Both the position numbers and the translations under genes were made by a program. Positions 1 to 8,616 of a DNA stretch of 64,000 bases are shown in pieces. The stretch comes from Halomonas huangheensis (GTDB lineage Bacteria > Pseudomonadota > Gammaproteobacteria > Pseudomonadales > Halomonadaceae), in the NCBI RefSeq assembly GCF_001431725.1, contig NZ_CP013106.1, forward strand, positions 1,054,001 to 1,118,000, in the 5' to 3' direction. How positions within the stretch are numbered: position 1 is the first letter of the stretch; each line of letters starts with the position of its first letter. Under the pieces are notes generated by a model. It worked only from the letters and a program-made list of their open reading frames with translations, did not search any database and had not been told where the DNA came from.

Positions 1-143
1 ATTATTTCCTGGTCTTCCCGCGTACTGAATATCACTGTGCGCGTTGTGGTGGGCACCAGGGGCATGTGTTCGAGGATGGTCCGGATCCCACCGGGCTGCG
101 CTGGTGCAATAATGGCCTGGCGCTGAAGTTTGTTGCGGCCTGA
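1..143 (+). CDS. msrB: Peptide-methionine (R)-S-oxide reductase MsrB, C-terminal part
   Basis: This is the 3' end of a gene that starts before the window; the frame reads from base 3 to the TGA at 141-143 (46 residues). The fragment has a zinc-binding CARC motif and the distal block [17 protein letters not shown]. The Cys in RWCNN aligns with the catalytic Cys of MsrB, which reduces the R form of oxidised protein methionine using thioredoxin. The usual V-N-S after this Cys is N-N-G here. Family assignment is firm from the motif order; nothing can be said about the N-terminus or the promoter. Confidence 0.85.
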   Translation, partial: YFLVFPRTEYHCARCGGHQGHVFEDGPDPTGLRWCNNGLALKFVAA

Positions 144-371
144 GGTCCTTCCACGTGCAACTCATCGCAGGCCCGCTGCCTTGATGTCATGAGAAGGTGT
201 TCGAGGTGAGTTGCCGTGAACCATTCAATCTGCCGCTATGAGCCTGAGAGCGCTGCTCACACGCGACTGGCTTGATGCGCGTCGCTGTTGCCATCGACAG
301 TGCCCGCTGAGGTGCGCTTTGTGATACCTTGAGCGCCACTTGTATATAGATGTCGTAATGCCAGGGTATTC

Positions 372-2759
372 ATGGACGCAAACGCCAAGATCATTGCTCG
401 CCTGGCCGATGAGTTGTCGGTCAAGAGTTCACAAGTCGCCGCTACAGTGGAATTGCTGGATGGCGGCGCGACAGTGCCTTTCATCGCCCGTTACCGCAAG
501 GAAGCCACCGGCGCCCTGGACGATACCCAGCTGCGCACGCTCGAGGAACGCCTCGGCTATCTGCGTGAGTTGGAAGAGCGTCGTACCGCTGTGCTTGCGG
601 CAATCGACGAGCAGGGCAAGTTGACCGAGGAGCTGGCTGCAAGCATTCGCATTGCGGATACCAAACAGCGCCTCGAGGATCTCTATCTTCCCTATCGCAA
701 GAAGCGTCGTACCAAGGCGCAGATTGCCCGTGAAGCCGGACTCGAGCCGCTGGCCGATGCCCTGTTGGCCGACCCGACCCTCGATCCGGAAAGCGAGGCG
801 CAGGCGTATCTGCGCGAAGCGGACGGTGAGATTCCCGCTATCGAGGATGCCAAGGCCGCACTGGATGGTGCCAAGCAGATCCTGATGGAGCGTTTCGCCG
901 AGGATGCCGAGCTGGTGGGTGGCCTGCGTGAGCGGTTGTGGAACGAGGGTGAGCTATCCAGCCGGGTGATCGGTGGCAAGGAGCAGGAGGGCGCCAAGTT
1001 CTCCGACTACTTCGAGCACGACGAACCTTTGGCGAAGGCTCCTTCGCATCGTGCCCTGGCAATGTTCCGTGGCCGCAATGAAGGTGTGTTGGCGCTGAAT
1101 CTGCGCCTGCCCGGTGAGGACGAGGCACCTCTGCACCCAGCTCAGGTGGCCATTGCTCGTCATGTCGGGGTGACCGATGAAGGGCGCCCTGCGGATCGCT
1201 GGCTGGCCGAGGTCGTGCGCTGGACCTGGCGGGTCAAGCTCTATACCCATATCGAGACTGAGTTGATGGGGCGTTTGCGTGAACGTGCCGAAGGCGATGC
1301 CATCGATGTCTTTGCTGCCAACCTCAAGGATCTGCTGCTGGCCGCGCCGGCTGGGCCGCGCGCAACTCTCGCCATCGACCCCGGTCTACGCACCGGCTGC
1401 AAGGTGGCAGTCGTTGATGCGACTGGTCAGTTCCTGGAGCAGGGCACCATCTTCCCGCATGCTCCACGTAACCAGTGGGATGCCTCGCTGGCAGAGCTGG
1501 CCAGGTTGGTCGAGAAGCATGATGTGCAGTTGATTGCCGTGGGCAATGGTACCGCGAGTCGCGAAACCGACAAGCTGGCCGCGGATCTGCTCAAGGCCAT
1601 GAGTGGTCGTCAGCTGTCCAAGGTAATGGTGTCGGAAGCAGGGGCCTCAGTGTATTCCGCCTCCGAATATGCATCGAAGGAACTGCCTGATCTCGATGTC
1701 ACCATTCGAGGGGCTGTCTCTATCGCCCGTCGTCTGCAGGACCCACTGGCCGAATTGGTCAAGATCGAGCCCAAGTCGATCGGCGTGGGCCAGTATCAGC
1801 ATGATGTCTCACAGGTGCAGCTGTCCAGAAGCCTCGAAACGGTAATCGAGGATTGTGTAAACGCCGTGGGCGTGGACCTGAATACGGCATCCTCCGCGCT
1901 ACTGTCACGTGTTGCCGGGCTCAACTCGACTCTGGCCGAGAATATCGTTGCTCGACGTAATACAGGGGGCGTCTTCCGTGATCGTCGTGATCTACTCGAC
2001 GTATCTCGCCTCGGCCCCAAGACCTTCGAACAGTGCGCGGGTTTCCTGCGCATCATGAATGGTGATAACCCGCTGGATGCCAGCGCCGTGCACCCGGAGG
2101 CTTATCCGCTGGTGCAGCGTATTGCGACACGCAGTGGGCGTGAATTGTCGGCTCTGATCGGTGACAGTGGCACCCTCAAGGCTCTCAAGCCGGCGGACTT
2201 CGCCGATGAGCGCTTTGGGGTGCCGACGGTCACCGATATCATCAGCGAGCTGGACAAACCTGGTCGTGACCCGCGTCCCGAGTTCAAGGCCGCCGAGTTC
2301 CGTGAGGGCGTCGAAACCCTCAAGGATCTCGAGCCGGGAATGGTACTCGAGGGCAGCGTGACCAACGTGACGCATTTCGGAGCTTTCGTTGATATCGGTG
2401 TGCACCAGGATGGTCTGGTGCATATCTCGGCGCTATCCGACCGCTTCATCGAGGATCCACGCTCCGTGGTCAAGGCCGGTGATATCGTCAAGGTCAAGGT
2501 GATGAGTGTCGATCTCGACCGCGCACGTATTGCGTTGTCGATGCGACTCGATGATGAACCCGATGAAGTTACCGCTGGCGGACGTGGATCAGAGCGTCAG
2601 GCGTCACGTCGCCGTGATGGTGGTCGCGATCAACGCCGTGGGGGAGGCCAGGGTTCACAAGGTCAGCGTTCACAAGGTCAGGGGCGGCGCGAGGAAACTG
2701 CCGCACCAATGGGGGCGCTGGGAGCAGCGTTGCTCAAGGCGAAACAGAAGCGTTCTTGA
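372..2759 (+). CDS. tex: Tex family RNA-binding transcription accessory protein
   Basis: The 795-residue protein has the full Tex layout: an N-terminal helical region, a YqgF/RNase H-like fold starting near residue 331 ([14 protein letters not shown]), helix-hairpin-helix segments near 495-530 and an S1 RNA-binding domain near 653-725. The tail after the S1 domain is a basic Gly/Gln/Arg-rich stretch, longer and more repetitive than in E. coli YhgF, and may add RNA affinity (inference). Tex proteins are cytoplasmic nucleic-acid-binding factors related to eukaryotic Spt6. The ATG at 372 has a weak AGGG about 6 nt upstream. The gene stands alone and ends just before a strong hairpin terminator. 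Confidence 0.93.
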   Translation: MDANAKIIARLADELSVKSSQVAATVELLDGGATVPFIARYRKEATGALDDTQLRTLEERLGYLRELEERRTAVLAAIDEQGKLTEELAASIRIADTKQRLEDLYLPYRKKRRTKAQIAREAGLEPLADALLADPTLDPESEAQAYLREADGEIPAIEDAKAALDGAKQILMERFAEDAELVGGLRERLWNEGELSSRVIGGKEQEGAKFSDYFEHDEPLAKAPSHRALAMFRGRNEGVLALNLRLPGEDEAPLHPAQVAIARHVGVTDEGRPADRWLAEVVRWTWRVKLYTHIETELMGRLRERAEGDAIDVFAANLKDLLLAAPAGPRATLAIDPGLRTGCKVAVVDATGQFLEQGTIFPHAPRNQWDASLAELARLVEKHDVQLIAVGNGTASRETDKLAADLLKAMSGRQLSKVMVSEAGASVYSASEYASKELPDLDVTIRGAVSIARRLQDPLAELVKIEPKSIGVGQYQHDVSQVQLSRSLETVIEDCVNAVGVDLNTASSALLSRVAGLNSTLAENIVARRNTGGVFRDRRDLLDVSRLGPKTFEQCAGFLRIMNGDNPLDASAVHPEAYPLVQRIATRSGRELSALIGDSGTLKALKPADFADERFGVPTVTDIISELDKPGRDPRPEFKAAEFREGVETLKDLEPGMVLEGSVTNVTHFGAFVDIGVHQDGLVHISALSDRFIEDPRSVVKAGDIVKVKVMSVDLDRARIALSMRLDDEPDEVTAGGRGSERQASRRRDGGRDQRRGGGQGSQGQRSQGQGRREETAAPMGALGAALLKAKQKRS

Positions 2760-2786
2760 ATCCACGGCCAGGAATCCCATAATCTA

Positions 2787-2809
2787 ACGGGCGCTCATGC
2801 GCCCGTTTT
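2787..2809 (+). terminator. Rho-independent terminator after tex
   Basis: An 8-bp perfect stem (acgggcgc / gcgcccgt) with a 4-nt loop is followed by TTT. It lies 27 nt after the tex stop codon and separates tex from gshA. Confidence 0.85.
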
Positions 2810-2865
2810 ATCCTTGCCACCCGAAGCAGGCCCTCGAGGCCCTTACCTGACACGGGGTGTTCATC

Positions 2866-4509
2866 TTGTCGACTAAGTTATCATCACTCCTCGAACGGTT
2901 GCGGGGGCCAGCTGCAGCTCGACGCTTCGGCCGTCTCCGTCGCGGTATCGAGAAGGAGGGGCTCAGGGTCAATCAGAATGGCGACATCGCGGCGACTCCA
3001 CACCCGCTGTCACTCGGTTCCAAGCTGACCCATCCCCACATCACCACGGATTATTCCGAGGCGTTGCTGGAGTACATCACGCCGGTATACAACCGTCCCG
3101 ATGAGGCGCTCGAATTCCTCGCCGATCTACATCGCTTTACCTACAAGCATCTGGACGGTGAGTGGATCTGGCCGGGGAGCATGCCGTCGCGGCTCAATGG
3201 CAATGACAGCGTGCCGATTGCCGACTATGGCAGTTCCAATGTCGGCACCATGAAGTATGTCTATCGCAAGGGGCTGGATGCGCGCTACGGGCGGATCATG
3301 CAGTCGATTGCCGGGGTCCATTACAACGTTTCAGTGCCTGATGATCTGTGGCATCTGCTCAAGACGTTGGATGAGTGCGAGGACATGTCGCTCGACGACT
3401 ATCGCTCGGCGCGCTATTTCGACCTGATCCGCAACTTCCGTCGTCACAGCTGGCTGCTGCTCTACCTGTTCGGTGCATCTCCAGCAGTGGATCAGAGCTT
3501 CCTGAGCGATGACCGGATACCGGAAGGGCTTCAGCCCCATGCGCGCCGTACACTGTTGTCGCCACTTGCGACCAGTCTACGGATGTCGGATCTCGGTTAT
3601 CAGAACAAGGTTCAGGATCAACTGAAGATCTGTTTCAACTCGCTATCGAATTACGTCAATACCCTGCGCAATGCCATCTCCACCAGTTGGCCCGATTACG
3701 AGGCGATTGGAGTCCGCGAGGGGAACGATTGGCGCCAGTTGAACGCCAATATCCTGCAGATCGAAAACGAGTACTACAGCGATATTCGGCCAAAGCGTGT
3801 TGCGCGTCATGATGAAACTCCCAGCCAGGCGCTGGAAGCACGTGGCGTCGAGTACATCGAGGTGCGTTGTCTCGATATCAACCCGTTTGCACCGTTGGGT
3901 CTCGATGCAGTCGAGATACGCTTTGTCGATACCTTCCTGATGTGGTGCCTGCTCTCGGAAAGCCCGTGGATCAGTGATCAGGAGTGTGATCACCTCGACG
4001 ATAACCGCCGTCTGGTGGTGGAGCAGGGTCGCAAGGTCGGCCTGGAGCTGGTGGATCGTGGCGGGCGACGCAGCCTCAGTGACTGGGGCCAGGATATCTT
4101 CGCGCAGTTGCGCGAGGTCGCAGTGTTGCTCGACCAGCTCGAGGAAGGTAACCCGCATGCCTCGGCCATCGAGGAGTTGCAGCCACTGCTCAAGGACCCC
4201 TCACTGACACCTTCGGCACGCCTCATGGCTCGGCTGCAGGAGCGTGATGAGGACTTCAGCGACGCGATGGTGGCGATGGCTCAGGAGCAGGCGAAGAGCC
4301 TGGCTGAAACACCGCTCAGCAAGACACGCGAAACAATGCTCGCGCAACTTGTCGAAACTTCTCACAATCAGCAGCGCGAGATCGAGGAGGCCGATAGCTC
4401 CAGCTTCCCCGAGTTCCTTGCTGACTACTTTGAGCGGGCCCGTCAGTCGCGAGTACTGAGCCCGATGAGACCCGCCGAAGCACCGAAAGAAACTGGAGAG
4501 CGTCGCTGA
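2866..4509 (+). CDS. gshA: Glutamate-cysteine ligase
   Basis: This enzyme makes gamma-glutamylcysteine from glutamate and cysteine with ATP, the first step of glutathione synthesis. The N-terminal block (RRGIEKEGLRVNQNGDIA, then ITTDYSEALLEYITPV) and the ECRCLDINPF-like block (YIEVRCLDINPFAPLG) are typical of the proteobacterial GshA family; 547 residues is close to the family length (about 520) with a longer C-terminus. The start is a choice: GTG at 2857 overlaps the only Shine-Dalgarno-like run (GGGG), so the in-frame TTG at 2866 with about 8 nt spacing is preferred. The stop overlaps the dsbB ATG by one base, so the two are probably co-translated, which is a thiol-themed pairing. Confidence 0.93.
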   Translation: MSTKLSSLLERLRGPAAARRFGRLRRGIEKEGLRVNQNGDIAATPHPLSLGSKLTHPHITTDYSEALLEYITPVYNRPDEALEFLADLHRFTYKHLDGEWIWPGSMPSRLNGNDSVPIADYGSSNVGTMKYVYRKGLDARYGRIMQSIAGVHYNVSVPDDLWHLLKTLDECEDMSLDDYRSARYFDLIRNFRRHSWLLLYLFGASPAVDQSFLSDDRIPEGLQPHARRTLLSPLATSLRMSDLGYQNKVQDQLKICFNSLSNYVNTLRNAISTSWPDYEAIGVREGNDWRQLNANILQIENEYYSDIRPKRVARHDETPSQALEARGVEYIEVRCLDINPFAPLGLDAVEIRFVDTFLMWCLLSESPWISDQECDHLDDNRRLVVEQGRKVGLELVDRGGRRSLSDWGQDIFAQLREVAVLLDQLEEGNPHASAIEELQPLLKDPSLTPSARLMARLQERDEDFSDAMVAMAQEQAKSLAETPLSKTRETMLAQLVETSHNQQREIEEADSSSFPEFLADYFERARQSRVLSPMRPAEAPKETGERR

Positions 4510-5033
4510 TGAGCGAATGGAACTTGCGTCAATGGAGTCTGCTGGGCTTCGTCTTCTGTGTGTTGATGATGGCGGTGGCATTGGTACTGGAACATGGCTT
4601 TGGTCTGGAGCCTTGTCCGCTTTGTGTGTTTCAGCGAGTGGCGGTGATCGTTGCGGGTATCGTGTTCTTCATCGCCATGTTGCATGCGCCGCAATCACGC
4701 CTCGGAGGCGTGCTCTATGGCCTGCTGGCAGCATTGCCGGTGCTGGCGGGCATCGGTTTGGCATGGCGCCACCTGTGGCTGCAGTCGTTGCCGGCGGACC
4801 AGGTGCCCAGCTGTGGACCTGGGCTTGATTACATGATTGATGTACTACCCATGAAGCAGGTGGTATCAACGGTGCTCTCGGGCTCCGGTGAGTGTGCGGA
4901 AGTCGGTGCCAGAGTATTGGGACTGTCATTGCCGGGCTGGACCATGATTGGCTTTGTGGTATTGCTGGCTGTGCCGGTGGCGATGATGATGAGTGGTCGT
5001 CAGCGTGGATGTGGCTATCGGTGGAACGGCTGA
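4509..5033 (+). CDS. dsbB: Disulfide bond formation protein DsbB
   Basis: DsbB is the inner-membrane quinone reductase that reoxidises periplasmic DsbA. The 174-residue protein has four hydrophobic segments and both required cysteine pairs: C36-P-L-C39 facing the first periplasmic loop, and C102/C129 in the second. The ATG overlaps the gshA stop (TGATG), implying translational coupling with glutathione synthesis. No dsbA is present in the window. Length and topology match the family. Confidence 0.93.
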   Translation: MSEWNLRQWSLLGFVFCVLMMAVALVLEHGFGLEPCPLCVFQRVAVIVAGIVFFIAMLHAPQSRLGGVLYGLLAALPVLAGIGLAWRHLWLQSLPADQVPSCGPGLDYMIDVLPMKQVVSTVLSGSGECAEVGARVLGLSLPGWTMIGFVVLLAVPVAMMMSGRQRGCGYRWNG

Positions 5034-5147
5034 GCGGTACACAGTTGAACAGGGAGTTACCGTTGATGGATTGACAGGGCCGCCTTCTGGGGAGACTCTG
5101 TTGTTCCGCTCAAGCTGTGATGGATGGCAATCGCACCGGAGGCCCTT

Positions 5148-5630
5148 ATGCTCGAAGACTGTAAGTCTGCCCGTGAACGCTGGGGCGGCGTTCATCAATT
5201 GATCGACCGTTGGCTTGGTCAACGGCAACAGTTGCTGGAAGTGCTGTCTGCGCTCGATGATTCATGTGATGCCGAGCTCGAGACCATTACCAGGTCGCGA
5301 GTGGATACCTTCAGTGAGACGCTGATGGATTACATCAGTGCCGGTCACTTCGAGGTGTATCCTCAACTCCGAGAGGAGGCGAAGGCCTTCGACGATAATG
5401 CGGCACTGCATCTCGCGGACCAACTGCTGGAGCGTCTCGAGATGTCCACTGAGTTGGTGTTGTCCTTTGACCAGGATTACGCCACGCCGGTGCGTTGTCA
5501 GCATTATCTGACACGTCTTCCCGCCTGGTTGGATCGTCTCAAGAAGGGCTTGCGAGAGCGCTTTGAGCTCGAGGATCAGTTGATCCAGCGTCTGCATGAG
5601 GCTCATGCGCCGGTCGAAGGTGTCTCCTGA
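5148..5630 (+). CDS. rsd: Rsd/AlgQ family anti-sigma-70 regulator
   Basis: Rsd (AlgQ in Pseudomonas) binds sigma-70 region 4 and shifts RNA polymerase toward alternative sigma factors in stationary phase. The 160-residue all-helical protein has the family blocks RWGGVHQLIDRWL near the N-terminus and MDYISAGHFEVYPQL in the middle. The ATG at 5148 is chosen because CGGAGG sits 5 nt upstream and the resulting N-terminus (MLEDCKSARERWGG) matches AlgQ; a longer in-frame start at 5124 has no such site. The gene is not overlapped with dsbB (114 nt gap) and could have its own promoter. Confidence 0.88.
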   Translation: MLEDCKSARERWGGVHQLIDRWLGQRQQLLEVLSALDDSCDAELETITRSRVDTFSETLMDYISAGHFEVYPQLREEAKAFDDNAALHLADQLLERLEMSTELVLSFDQDYATPVRCQHYLTRLPAWLDRLKKGLRERFELEDQLIQRLHEAHAPVEGVS

Positions 5631-5749
5631 CAGTATTTCATGCCACCGGCATCCATGTTTCATGCAGTCATGGCATTTTCTGCTGGGATTGGCGCGGTGA
5701 ATCCGCGCCTGGCTGTGAGCGGTGACAGGCAGTGGTTGTGCTCGGTCAA

Positions 5750-5778
5750 TTGAGTTTTGAGCATTACAGGCATAAGAT
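5750..5778 (+). promoter_or_regulatory. Candidate sigma-70 promoter of mdh
   Basis: TTGAGT and TAAGAT boxes are separated by 17 nt, about 120 nt upstream of the mdh start in a 268-nt intergenic region. Four of six bases match consensus in each box. This is a pattern match only. Confidence 0.35.
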
Positions 5779-5898
5779 TTGGCGCGTCCCGAACGTAGCC
5801 TGATGAGGGTCAGGTGCCTCGGCTGGCCTGTCTCCCTGACATTTCCGTCATCCTGAACCTCCGGGCCTCCCTCACGGCGACAATCCTAAGGAGCCATG

Positions 5899-6873
5899 AT
5901 GAAAGATCCCGTACGTATTGCCATCACCGGTGCTGCCGGTCAGATCAGTTACTCCCTCGCTTTCCGCATCGCTGCTGGTGACATGCTGGGCCCGGACCAG
6001 CCGGTGATCCTGCAGCTGCTGGAGATCACTCCGGCAATGGAAGCCCTGAACGGTGTGGTGATGGAGCTGAACGACTGCGCCTTCCCGCTGGTTCAGGACA
6101 TCGTCGCCACGGATGATCCCAATGTTGCCTTCAAGGATGCCGATTTCGCTCTGCTGGTAGGTGCGCGTCCGCGCGGCCCCGGTATGGAGCGCAAGGATCT
6201 GCTCGAGGCCAATGCCGCCATCTTCTCGGTGCAGGGCAAGGCCATCAACGACAATGCCAGCCGTGACATTCGCGTACTGGTGGTCGGTAACCCGGCCAAT
6301 ACCAATGCGTTGATTGCTTCCTGCAACGCACCGGACCTGAATCCGGGTCAGTTCACCGCGATGATGCGTCTGGATCACAACCGCGCCAAGAGCCAACTGG
6401 CCCAGAAGACCGGCAAGCATGTGACAGATGTCGATAACATGGTGGTGTGGGGCAACCACAGTGCCACTCAGTATCCGGATCTGTCTCACTGCACCGTCGA
6501 CGGCAAGGCTGCCTTCGACCTGGTTGAGCGTGACTGGTACGAAAACGACTTCATCCCGACGGTACAGCAGCGTGGTGCCGCAATCATCAAGGCGCGTGGC
6601 GCCTCTTCCGCGGCTTCTGCGGCTTCTGCGGCCATCGATCACATGCGTGATTGGGCGCTGGGCAGCAAGGGCATCGTCAGCATGGGCATTCCCTCCGACG
6701 GTAGCTATGGCGTCGAGCCGGGCATCATGTACTCCTACCCGGTCAAGTGCCAGGGCGGCAAGTACGAGATCGTGCAGGGCCTCGAGGTTGACGAATTCAG
6801 CCGTGGTCGTATGCAGGCCACCGAGCAGGAACTGCGCGAAGAGCGTGCAGCCGTTGAGCATCTGCTTGGCTGA
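5899..6873 (+). CDS. mdh: Malate dehydrogenase (type 2, cytosolic-like)
   Basis: This TCA-cycle enzyme interconverts malate and oxaloacetate with NAD. The N-terminal nucleotide loop ITGAAGQI, the substrate arginines in [13 protein letters not shown] and MRLDHNRAK, and the catalytic His in VVWGNHS (about residue 188) are all visible. The sequence belongs to the longer cytosolic-like class (324 residues), unlike the 312-residue E. coli Mdh. Two ATGs lie in tandem (5896 and 5899); the second is preferred because AAGGAG ends 5 nt before it. The gene is monocistronic and ends at a strong bidirectional terminator. Confidence 0.95.
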   Translation: MKDPVRIAITGAAGQISYSLAFRIAAGDMLGPDQPVILQLLEITPAMEALNGVVMELNDCAFPLVQDIVATDDPNVAFKDADFALLVGARPRGPGMERKDLLEANAAIFSVQGKAINDNASRDIRVLVVGNPANTNALIASCNAPDLNPGQFTAMMRLDHNRAKSQLAQKTGKHVTDVDNMVVWGNHSATQYPDLSHCTVDGKAAFDLVERDWYENDFIPTVQQRGAAIIKARGASSAASAASAAIDHMRDWALGSKGIVSMGIPSDGSYGVEPGIMYSYPVKCQGGKYEIVQGLEVDEFSRGRMQATEQELREERAAVEHLLG

Positions 6874-6885
6874 TGCGTAGTGGCA

Positions 6886-6945
6886 CCTGTTGGAACGGTA
6901 CTTGATAGAGCGGTACTTGTTGGAACAGTTCTCGATGGATAGTAC
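6886..6945 (+). repeat. Degenerate 15-nt tandem repeat, four units
   Basis: Units of exactly 15 nt follow one another (cctgttggaacggta, cttgatagagcggta, cttgttggaacagtt, ctcgatggatagtac) between the mdh stop and its terminator. No coding role is seen. Confidence 0.7.
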
Positions 6946-6984
6946 CGATCGCGCTGGAGTGCCATGGCTCTGGCAGCGATGAAC

Positions 6985-7019
6985 AAAGGCCCCGTCACTG
7001 AATCAGTGACGGGGCCTTT
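6985..7019. terminator. Bidirectional terminator between mdh and the HAD phosphatase gene
   Basis: A 16-bp perfect stem with a 3-nt loop (aat), with AAA on the left and TTT on the right, can work on both strands between two convergent genes. Confidence 0.9.
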
Positions 7020-7049
7020 CGTTTACCGAGACCAGAGTAGCTGAGGGGG

Positions 7050-7742
7050 TCAGTCGCGCAGCGAGATGATCTTCCAGCCGTTGGCTGCTGCCGTGTCACG
7101 CAAGGTGGCGTCGGGATCTACGGCTACCGGATGGTCGACCAGTTCCAGCAGTGGCAAGTCATTGTGCGAATCGCTGTAGAACCAGGCACCGTCGAGATTG
7201 TCATCACGCTCCTCCAGCCACTGCTGCAGGCGGGTAACCTTGCCTTGCTGGAAACTCGGCACGCCAGTGATGCGTCCGGTATAGCGGCCATTGTCGATTT
7301 CCGGCTCGACGGCGATCAGCTCATCGATGCCCAGACGGTTGGCAATTGGTGCAGTGATGAAACGATTGGTCGCGGTAATGATCAATAGGGTGTCGCCGCG
7401 GCTGCGGTGGCGAGCGATCAGTTCTTCGGCTCTCGGCAGGATGTTGGGCTCGATCTTGCTGGCCATGAATTGCTGGTGCCAGGCTGTCAGTTGCTCCATG
7501 GAGTTCTCGGCCAGTGGCTTGAGTGCGACTTCCAGAAAGGCATTCATGTCCAACTGCCCGGCATCATAATCCCGCTTGAAGCGGTCATTGGCCTCACGGT
7601 AAGCCACGGGATCCACGGCGCCCTGTTCGAGCAGGAACTCGCCCCAGGCATGGTCGCTATCGATGGAAAGCAAGGTATTGTCGAGATCGAAGATTGCCAG
7701 ACTCACTGCTGGGGTGTCCTCTGCGTTGGGGAAGCAGCGCAT
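7050..7742 (-). CDS. HAD superfamily phosphatase, subfamily IB (SerB-like)
   Basis: The 230-residue cytoplasmic protein carries the HAD nucleophile motif FDLDNTLL, the motif II region with ITATN, and motif III/IV YSDSHNDLPLL. This pattern is that of the HAD-IB group, which includes phosphoserine phosphatase-like enzymes with uncertain natural substrates. A homologue with the start of type 'LAIFDLDNTLL' is common next to rppH in Pseudomonas-type genomes (family knowledge). The ATG at 7742 has an AGGG about 8 nt upstream; an alternative GTG at 7706 would remove 12 residues and give a more usual N-terminus. It diverges from rppH. Confidence 0.82.
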   Translation of the reverse strand: MRCFPNAEDTPAVSLAIFDLDNTLLSIDSDHAWGEFLLEQGAVDPVAYREANDRFKRDYDAGQLDMNAFLEVALKPLAENSMEQLTAWHQQFMASKIEPNILPRAEELIARHRSRGDTLLIITATNRFITAPIANRLGIDELIAVEPEIDNGRYTGRITGVPSFQQGKVTRLQQWLEERDDNLDGAWFYSDSHNDLPLLELVDHPVAVDPDATLRDTAAANGWKIISLRD

Positions 7743-7941
7743 TGAATGCCCTGAAAGGCGTCCACGCTGCGTTTCCGTGGCTGATTACCCCGGGGAGATC
7801 TGGGTCTCCTGTAGCGATGGGGTGAGCGCATAAAAGCGGCGATTATGGCAGAAGGCTGGCAGGGGTTCGAGAAGTTGTATTGATGCGCTTCAAGCCATTG
7901 TGGAAGAATGAAGCCAATATCGACTTCATAAGGTGAAGCCC

Positions 7942-8574
7942 GTGATCGACGTAGACGGCTTTCGCCCTAACGTTGGCATCATCATCGTCAACGACCATGG
8001 GCAACTGCTTTGGGCGCGTCGGGTAGGGCAGAATGCGTGGCAATTTCCCCAGGGAGGCATCAAGTCGAACGAGACGCCCCAGCAGGCATTGTTCAGAGAG
8101 CTGCACGAAGAAATCGGTCTGACGGCTGATGACGTGGAAGTTCTGGCCTGCACCAGAGGATGGCTACGCTATCGCTTGCCGCGACGCATGGTACGGACAC
8201 ACTCCCGCCCGGTGTGTATTGGCCAGAAACAGAAGTGGTTTCTGCTGCGGATTCGTTGTCAGGAAACACGCATCTGTGTAGATGGAACACCCAAGCCTGA
8301 ATTCGACGGCTGGCGCTGGGTGAGTTACTGGTATCCGTTGGGACAGGTGGTGCCGTTCAAACGAGAGGTGTATCGGCGCGCATTGCGTGAGCTTCTTCCC
8401 CCTGCCCAAACTCTGGCGCTGGAGCACAGTTCTTTAGGGGACAGTCCTTCTGAGCATGGTTCTTCAGGACGTGGTCCTTCAGAGCACGGTCCTTCAGAGC
8501 ACGGTCCTTCAGAGCAGTGTCAGCCCGAGCGCTGGGGGTATACCGGACGGCGAGGTTCAAGAACAACAGGGTGA
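7942..8574 (+). CDS. rppH: RNA pyrophosphohydrolase RppH with a repeat-expanded C-terminal tail
   Basis: RppH removes pyrophosphate from 5' triphosphate mRNA ends, starting RNase E-dependent decay. The Nudix box occupies residues 38-60 ([20 protein letters not shown]...), the same positions as in E. coli RppH, and the N-terminus [13 protein letters not shown] is typical. GTG at 7942 is chosen over GTG at 7933 because it has AAGGTGAA upstream and the family N-terminus. The protein is about 210 residues; the last 50 or so are a low-complexity Ser/Glu/His/Gly/Pro tail encoded by 15-nt repeats and absent from E. coli RppH. ptsP follows after 42 nt, as in E. coli. Confidence 0.93.
   Translation: MIDVDGFRPNVGIIIVNDHGQLLWARRVGQNAWQFPQGGIKSNETPQQALFRELHEEIGLTADDVEVLACTRGWLRYRLPRRMVRTHSRPVCIGQKQKWFLLRIRCQETRICVDGTPKPEFDGWRWVSYWYPLGQVVPFKREVYRRALRELLPPAQTLALEHSSLGDSPSEHGSSGRGPSEHGPSEHGPSEQCQPERWGYTGRRGSRTTG
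8429..8518 (+). repeat. 15-nt tandem repeat, six units, inside rppH
   Basis: Six units related to gtccttcagagcacg encode successive variants of a five-residue unit (GPSEH type). Two central units are identical and the outer ones have diverged. The unit is 15 nt, so changes in copy number keep the frame. Confidence 0.85.
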
Positions 8575-8616
8575 GGATGGCGTTGTTCCTGCCTCTCCAA
8601 CAACAGGATTTTCAGT

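Noticed and set aside
5691..5709. Terminator after rsd
   Set aside because: A 7-bp hairpin (ggcgcgg / ccgcgcc) exists but lacks a T tract and lies 60 nt past the gene; support is too weak.
5872..6861. 329-codon minus-strand frame across mdh
   Set aside because: It mirrors a highly conserved malate dehydrogenase gene and its product has no domain; high-GC antisense frames are expected by chance.
8429..8518. CRISPR-like array
   Set aside because: Units are contiguous 15-mers without spacers and they are translated; no cas genes are present.
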